Source: JBIOJB01 sp044450465
Lineage (GTDB): Bacteria; Chloroflexota; Dormibacteria; Dormibacterales; Dormibacteraceae
Direction of reading: 5' to 3'
Assembly: GCA_044450465.1 (NCBI GenBank)
Contig: JBIOJB010000002.1
Coordinates: forward strand, 1-53,768
Length of the DNA: 53,768 nucleotides
A model generated the notes under the pieces. It saw nothing but the letters and a program-made list of their open reading frames with translations. It did not search any database and was not told where the DNA came from. The position numbers were made by a program, and so were the translations under genes. Below are positions 51,907 to 53,768 of this stretch, one piece after another (positions within the stretch are counted from its first letter, which is position 1; each line of letters opens with the position of its first letter).

Positions 51907-52911
51907 ATGTTGCCAGCGCAACCACCAGTGGGGGAGGCTGAATCCTTGGGGCTCAATAGCGCGGGAATCCATCACGTCACCTGCATCACGGGTGATGTCC
52001 AGAAATGCACCGACTTCTACGTCGGGGTCCTCGGGCTGCGCTTTGTCAAGAAGAGCATCAACCAGGACCTGCCCGACACCTACCACATCTATTTCGGCGA
52101 CCACCTCGGCTCGCCGGGCACCGCGATGACGTTCTTCGGCTGGCCGACTTGGCCGAAGCGGCGCTCGGGAAGCGGCCAGATCACGACGGTGTCCTTTGCC
52201 GTACCGCACGGGTCGCTCGACTTCTGGAGCGACCGCCTCCGCAAGCTCGGCGTCGATTCGCGCCGTTCCAGTCGCTTCGGCACCGAGTCGATCGTCTGCC
52301 AGGATCCCGATGGCATCGAGGTCGAGCTGGCGGGCAAAGCTTCGGACGCGAGGTGGGTGCCCTGGCCGGACGCGCCTGTCAACCTGGAACACGCGATCCG
52401 CGGATTTCACTCGGTCACCATGACCGTGGCCGAGGCCACGTCGACCGTGGATTTCCTGACGGCGCAGATGGGCTTTCGCAGCGCCGGCCGCGATGGTTCG
52501 CGCACCCGGTTCGAGACGGGCGAGGGCGGACCCGACTCGATCCTCGACCTGATCGAGTCGCCCGAGGCCCCGGTGGGGGAGGAGTCGATCGGCACGGTCC
52601 ACCACGTGGCCTGGCGCACCCCGGACGCCGCCTCCCAGGTCGCCTGGCGGGAGAAGCTGGCCGGCGCCGGACGCAACGTGACGCCGGTGATCGACCGCTG
52701 GTACTTCAAGTCGATCTACTTCCGCGAACCAGGGGGGATCCTGTTCGAGATCGCCACCGACCAGCCCGGGTTCACCATCGACGAGGCTCCCGCCGTCCTG
52801 GGCAAAACGCTCAGCCTGCCGCCCTGGTTTCAGGTGCGTCGCGAGACCCTCGATGAGACTTTGCCTCCGATCGTCGTGCCGACCACGGCGACGACCGGCA
52901 CGAGCCGTTGA
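51907..52911 (+). CDS. Ring-cleavage-type VOC dioxygenase
   Basis: A 334-residue protein with two VOC modules. Likely metal ligands: His in GIHHVTCITGDVQ, His in GTVHHVAWRTPD, and Glu in GGILFEIATDQPG. It resembles the MhqO/LinE hydroquinone or catechol extradiol dioxygenase group. The ATG is 1 nt after the lyase gene; a later TTG (51946) is also possible, as family members start near IHHVTCIT. Substrate not known. Confidence 0.85.
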   Translation: MLPAQPPVGEAESLGLNSAGIHHVTCITGDVQKCTDFYVGVLGLRFVKKSINQDLPDTYHIYFGDHLGSPGTAMTFFGWPTWPKRRSGSGQITTVSFAVPHGSLDFWSDRLRKLGVDSRRSSRFGTESIVCQDPDGIEVELAGKASDARWVPWPDAPVNLEHAIRGFHSVTMTVAEATSTVDFLTAQMGFRSAGRDGSRTRFETGEGGPDSILDLIESPEAPVGEESIGTVHHVAWRTPDAASQVAWREKLAGAGRNVTPVIDRWYFKSIYFREPGGILFEIATDQPGFTIDEAPAVLGKTLSLPPWFQVRRETLDETLPPIVVPTTATTGTSR

Positions 52912-52966
52912 GTCCTGCAAGGTGTGTTGCGTGGTCTTTATCTGACGTGTTGGAGGGGAACTGCGG

Positions 52967-53768
52967 ATGAGCACGACGATCGCTCCGGTCAACCCGATGG
53001 CGGCCGAGGGCAAGGACACGGTCATGACCGTGATGCGCCGCGACCGTGACAACTTCACAAAGATGGTCTCTGACCCGAAGAACTGGAACGTAATGACCCG
53101 CTGCACAGGGTGGGAGACGCGCGACCTCGTCGGTCACATGATCGACGTGATGGAGGGCTACTTCAAGAACTGGGACGCGGCCCGAGCCGGAAAGGACGGA
53201 ACGGCGCTTGGCTTGGCCGTCATGGGTGAAACCCTCAACGACCACGCGCTCGACTTCCGGAAGCTCTCCCGCGAAGAGGCTCTCGACCGATTCAAGAAAG
53301 ACGCTATGAAGCTCGACGGCCTGCTGCAGGAGCTCAAGCCGGAGGAATGGACCGGGTTCATGATCTATCACCCGTTCGCCGGGCCGGTGCCGGCAGGCTT
53401 CTACGGCACCTTCCAGATCATGGATTACGGCGTCCATCCGTACGACATCGAGTACGGCCTCGGCAACAAGCTGGCGACCGTCGACGAGGCATCCGCGGGG
53501 CTGATCCTTCCATTCGCGTTCATCTTCTGGCAGTACACGGTGGACGCGAAGGTGGCCGAGGGTTTCGAGGCGACTTACGGAATCGACGTCGCAGGTCCCT
53601 GGGGTGGCAAGTGGCGCGCGACCATCAAGGACGGCAAATGGTCGTACGTCGAGGAGAAGGGCAACTTCGAGGGCTGCGACGCCCTGTTCAAGTTCAACAA
53701 CGCCGCCGACGCTGTCCTCACATTCTTCCAGCGCTTCTCGGGCGGCTCGGCATCGGGCGACCCTGAGG
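52967..53768 (+). CDS. Mycothiol-dependent-isomerase-like protein, 3' end cut
   Basis: The frame is open from ATG 52967 (GGAGG upstream) to the window end, 267 codons. The N-terminal part (MRRDRDNFTKMVSDPKNWNV, then WETRDLVGHMIDVMEGYFKN) matches the MDMPI/DinB-like helical bundle, with the usual GHM histidine. The C-terminal part (FEGCDALFKFNNAADAVLTF) looks like the SCP2-type domain attached in many such proteins. It follows the dioxygenase gene after 55 nt and may act on its ring-cleavage product. Confidence 0.8.
   Translation, partial: MSTTIAPVNPMAAEGKDTVMTVMRRDRDNFTKMVSDPKNWNVMTRCTGWETRDLVGHMIDVMEGYFKNWDAARAGKDGTALGLAVMGETLNDHALDFRKLSREEALDRFKKDAMKLDGLLQELKPEEWTGFMIYHPFAGPVPAGFYGTFQIMDYGVHPYDIEYGLGNKLATVDEASAGLILPFAFIFWQYTVDAKVAEGFEATYGIDVAGPWGGKWRATIKDGKWSYVEEKGNFEGCDALFKFNNAADAVLTFFQRFSGGSASGDPE

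Noticed and set aside
51352..53106. 584-codon open frame on the minus strand
   Set aside because: Spans three well-supported plus-strand genes; no domain seen.

Overview
The window is about 54 kb of high-GC bacterial chromosome with many GTG and TTG starts and tightly overlapping genes. It holds an almost unbroken translation super-operon: fusA (cut at the left edge), tuf, then the full S10-spc-alpha series to rpoA, rplQ, truA, rplM and rpsI. No rRNA is present, so taxonomy is tentative. The zinc-type S14 and S4, the C+ form of L36, Lys/Ala/Pro-rich tails on many ribosomal proteins, a SigR/RsrA-like sigma/anti-sigma pair, a polyphosphate-glucokinase-like ROK kinase, CIRCE-controlled groESL and probable leaderless mRNAs suggest a Terrabacteria lineage near Chloroflexota, Dormibacterota or Actinobacteriota.

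Layout. 1-21.2 kb: elongation factors, ribosomal proteins, secY-adk-map-infA and rpoA. It is interrupted by a structured 183-nt gap between rplR and rpsE and by a palindromic repeat between rpmJ and rpsM. 21.2-23.6 kb: two small unknown genes and a long-chain acyl-CoA synthetase, divergent from the next block across a 320-nt region with a perfect 22-bp palindrome. 23.9-35.1 kb: cell-envelope and housekeeping genes. These are cdaA-cdaR-glmS (c-di-AMP and amino-sugar synthesis), a fused acpS-nnrD, alr, a sigma/anti-sigma pair, thiE-thiL, and tsaE-tsaB-rimI-tsaD (t6A tRNA modification plus ribosomal acetylation). 35.1-37.5 kb: groES-groEL behind two overlapping CIRCE operators. 37.5-43.8 kb: mixed genes, including an A-type Fe-S carrier, a cyclic-nucleotide-binding/CpaE fusion ATPase, tRNA-Asp, tRNA-Ser, tRNA-Thr, a ROK kinase, an M50-like membrane protein, an M20 peptidase and a DinB-like protein.

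44-53.8 kb is more accessory in character. It has two lipoproteins (one a likely beta-helix, one carrying a VHL-beta-like domain), a decayed VOC (glyoxalase-fold) pseudogene with two in-frame TAG codons and a frameshift, and a DUF4260-tetR operon whose promoter carries two identical-arm operators. A core-MetE-like protein follows. The window ends in a run of PaaK-like ligase, citryl-CoA-lyase-like protein, ring-cleavage-type VOC dioxygenase and a truncated mycothiol-dependent-isomerase-like gene, which looks like part of an aromatic or organic-acid catabolic operon.

No CRISPR array, transposase or phage gene was seen. The observations most worth following are the substituted G3 motifs in adjacent EF-G and EF-Tu, the structured rplR-rpsE spacer, the fused genes (AcpS-NnrD, cNMP-CpaE), the bacterial VHL-like lipoprotein, the tandem CIRCE, the TetR operator array, the dispersed repeat that supplies the 5' end of tsaD, and a recurring TAnnnT box 6-9 nt upstream of start codons.
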